A stretch of 6,983 bases of DNA, taken from positions 1-6,983 of the forward strand of contig WLCU01000049.1 of assembly GCA_009705165.1 (NCBI GenBank). Reading direction: 5' to 3'. The stretch comes from Actinomycetota bacterium. GTDB lineage: Bacteria; Actinomycetota; Actinomycetes; Nanopelagicales; Nanopelagicaceae. The notes under the pieces were generated by a model, which ran no database searches, was not told the origin of the DNA, and saw nothing but the letters and a program-made list of their open reading frames with translations. Both the position numbers and the translations under genes were made by a program. This document shows, in pieces, positions 5,606 through 6,983 of this stretch. Every line of letters begins with the position of its first letter. Position 1 is the first letter of the stretch.

Positions 5606-6154
5606 ATGAATCAGGGCACACTCAAGAAAGAGCTTCGTGAACGCTATCGCCGTGAACGAGTACAACGCTTTATCCCCTCTAATTTCAATGTAATTTTGAA
5701 ATGCCCTGAAATTGTTAGTGCATCCACAATCTGTTCTTATTTTTCCTATGCCGAAGAACCAAGTACTACCGAAATTAACCAAACTTTAATTAAGGATGGA
5801 AAGAAACTGCTACTCCCTCGGGTTTCTGGCGATGAAATTGAATGGGTCCATTGGAATGGAGATTCCACCCAACTTAAAATCACCAAGAAACTTACTGAAC
5901 CAATTGGTCCGGCAGTTACAGATTTAAGCGACGTTGGTGCGGTAATAACTCCTGCGTTACGTATCGATCAAGAAGGATTTCGTTTAGGCCAAGGTGGCGG
6001 TTTTTACGATCGCGCATTGCCGAATTTACCTGGCTGGACAATTGGCTTAGTGCACCCAGGTGAACTATCTAGCGAATCAGTTCCGCGCGAAGTTCATGAC
6101 ATTCCACTTAATGCCGCGGCAACACCTTCACTGGTTGTGCGTTTTAACCGTTAG
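5606..6154 (+). CDS. 5-formyltetrahydrofolate cyclo-ligase (5,10-methenyl-THF synthetase)
   Basis: ATP-dependent cytoplasmic enzyme converting 5-formyl-THF to 5,10-methenyl-THF, returning this storage folate to one-carbon metabolism. The 182-residue product has the usual family length. KKELRERYRRER (7-18) is the basic N-terminal helix. YFSYAEEPSTTEI (45-57) is the folate-site segment. LLLPRV (68-73) precedes the central strand. ITPALRIDQEGFRLGQGGGFYDRAL (114-138) is the diagnostic signature, with the glycine-rich RLGQGGGFYDR ATP/phosphate loop. VHDIPL (163-168) is the conserved C-terminal element. The ATG at 5606 is preferred over one at 5570 because a good Shine-Dalgarno AAAGGGAAG ends 2 bases upstream and the family starts with the basic helix. 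It is divergent from glp, as in mycobacteria, where galU usually intervenes. Its last 11 bases overlap the convergent acyl-CoA dehydrogenase gene. The gene is often annotated fau, ygfA or mthfs. Confidence 0.94.
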   Translation: MNQGTLKKELRERYRRERVQRFIPSNFNVILKCPEIVSASTICSYFSYAEEPSTTEINQTLIKDGKKLLLPRVSGDEIEWVHWNGDSTQLKITKKLTEPIGPAVTDLSDVGAVITPALRIDQEGFRLGQGGGFYDRALPNLPGWTIGLVHPGELSSESVPREVHDIPLNAAATPSLVVRFNR

Positions 6155-6983
6155 GCAAATTACGCGCCATAACAATGCGCTGGATTTGATTTGTGCCTTC
6201 GTAAATCTGAGTTAATTTTGCATCTCGCATCATTCGCTCGACTGGATAATCAGATACGTAGCCATAACCGCCCAGAATTTGAACTGCATCGGTTGTAACT
6301 TTCATTGCAGTATCACTTGCAAAACATTTGCTTGCTGCAGAGAAGAAGCGTAAATCTTTCTCACCGTTTTCACTCTTTGATGCGGCTGCATACGTTAATT
6401 GACGGGCAGCTTCTACATTCATTGCCATATCGGCCAACATAAATTGAACGCCTTGAAAATCAAAGATTTCTTTGCCGAATTGCTTGCGCTCGTGTGAATA
6501 TTTCGTGGCAACATCAAGTGCGCCTTGTGCTAAACCAAGTGCTTGCGCCGCGATAGTGATGCGTGTGTGGTCTAACGTATTCATTGCCAATGAAAATCCT
6601 TCACCGATTTCACTAATACGGCGGTCATCTGTAAGTCTTACGTTGTCGAAATAAACTTCACGCGTTGGCGAACCTCTAAAACCCATCTTTTTTTCAGGTG
6701 CACCAAAAGACACTCCAGGATCTGATTTTTCAACTATAAATGCAACGATTCCCTTTGATCCCATGGCTGGATCACCTTGGGCAAGGACGGTATAAAACTC
6801 TGAGACACCCGCGTTTGAAATCCATTTTTTGCTGCCATTTAAAATCCAATCATCACCATCTGTTTCAACTTTTGTACGAAGGGCAGATGCATCAGAGCCT
6901 GCATCGGATTCTGATAAGCAATAAGAGAAACCTTTACCTTGCGCCAACTGTGATAACCAACGTTGCTTCTGATCTTTATTTCC
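6144..6983 (-). CDS. Acyl-CoA dehydrogenase, C-terminal part (5' end beyond window)
   Basis: FAD-dependent enzyme that oxidises an acyl-CoA to the 2,3-enoyl-CoA, passing electrons to electron-transfer flavoprotein. The visible 279 residues start inside the protein at GNKDQKQRWL, part of the helix before the FAD-binding strand; about 100 N-terminal residues are missing. LSESDAGSDASALRT (22-36) and WISNAGVSEFYTV (54-66) are the ACAD signature 1 region. FRGSPTREVYFDNVRL forms the middle beta domain. HERKQFGKEIFDFQGVQFMLADM is the ACAD helix with the FAD-binding Arg and Phe. QILGGYGYVSDYPVERMMRDAK is signature 2. QIYEGTNQIQR carries the catalytic Glu at visible residue 262 (bases 6198-6200). The motif set fits the short-chain or butyryl-CoA dehydrogenase-like group, but chain length cannot be settled. 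A TTG at 6947 lies inside a conserved region and is an internal Leu codon, not the start. No terminator is seen at its end, which overlaps the convergent cyclo-ligase gene. Confidence 0.93.
   Translation of the reverse strand, partial: GNKDQKQRWLSQLAQGKGFSYCLSESDAGSDASALRTKVETDGDDWILNGSKKWISNAGVSEFYTVLAQGDPAMGSKGIVAFIVEKSDPGVSFGAPEKKMGFRGSPTREVYFDNVRLTDDRRISEIGEGFSLAMNTLDHTRITIAAQALGLAQGALDVATKYSHERKQFGKEIFDFQGVQFMLADMAMNVEAARQLTYAAASKSENGEKDLRFFSAASKCFASDTAMKVTTDAVQILGGYGYVSDYPVERMMRDAKLTQIYEGTNQIQRIVMARNLPNG

Noticed and set aside
5538..5621. 28-residue N-terminal extension of the moeA-like protein
   Set aside because: It would overlap the divergent cyclo-ligase start; the family N-terminus fits the ATG at 5537.
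5504..5782. Minus-strand open frame spanning the glp/5-FCL gap
   Set aside because: It overlaps both real genes out of frame, and no ribosome binding site or domain is seen.
6945..6947. TTG at 6947 as the acyl-CoA dehydrogenase start
   Set aside because: The frame continues upstream to the window edge with conserved family sequence, so the gene is cut by the window and not short.

Overview
The window is a compact, gene-dense stretch of a low-to-moderate GC actinobacterial chromosome (mid-40s % GC judged by eye, not computed). It holds eight genes, six complete and two cut by the window edges. The actinobacterial assignment rests on a SepX/GlpR-type membrane protein, a family I know only from Actinobacteria. 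It also rests on the gene set 5-FCL / moeA-like / rimJ / sepX / pmt / rsmI / metG, which from memory follows the mycobacterial and streptomycete order with several genes left out. Small genome, short intergenic gaps, overlapping ends and modest GC suggest a streamlined lineage such as the freshwater acI group (Nanopelagicales). That last step is inference.

Layout: 1-1049 (-) is the 5' two-thirds of metG (methionyl-tRNA synthetase), coupled by a 4-base GTGA overlap to rsmI upstream of it (1046-1888, -). A 51-bp divergent gap separates rsmI from pmt (1940-3214, +), a GT39 protein O-mannosyltransferase. The stop codon of pmt directly abuts the stop codon of sepX/glpR (3215-3991, -). sepX is the last gene of a minus-strand cluster read as moeA-like/glp (4626-5537), rimJ-type acetyltransferase (4040-4618), sepX. 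A 68-bp divergent gap separates glp from a 5-formyltetrahydrofolate cyclo-ligase gene (5606-6154, +). The 3' end of that gene overlaps by 11 bp the end of a convergent acyl-CoA dehydrogenase gene (6144-6983, -, 5' end missing).

The most interesting element is the moeA-like gene. It reads through in one frame but is only 303 residues long. It lacks the whole of MoeA domain II, including the S-x-MDGYA segment, and its remaining molybdenum-insertion motifs are heavily altered. Its neighbour is the SepX/GlpR membrane protein. In Corynebacterium and Streptomyces, gephyrin-like Glp and its membrane partner work in FtsZ-dependent cell division. The best reading is therefore that this is a minimised, non-catalytic Glp that keeps only the division role. 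galU, usually found between the 5-FCL gene and moeA in relatives, is absent here.

The other genes are housekeeping functions: translation (metG, rsmI), folate metabolism (5-FCL), cell-envelope glycoprotein synthesis (pmt) and acyl-CoA oxidation. No tRNA, rRNA, mobile element, CRISPR array or clear intrinsic terminator was seen.
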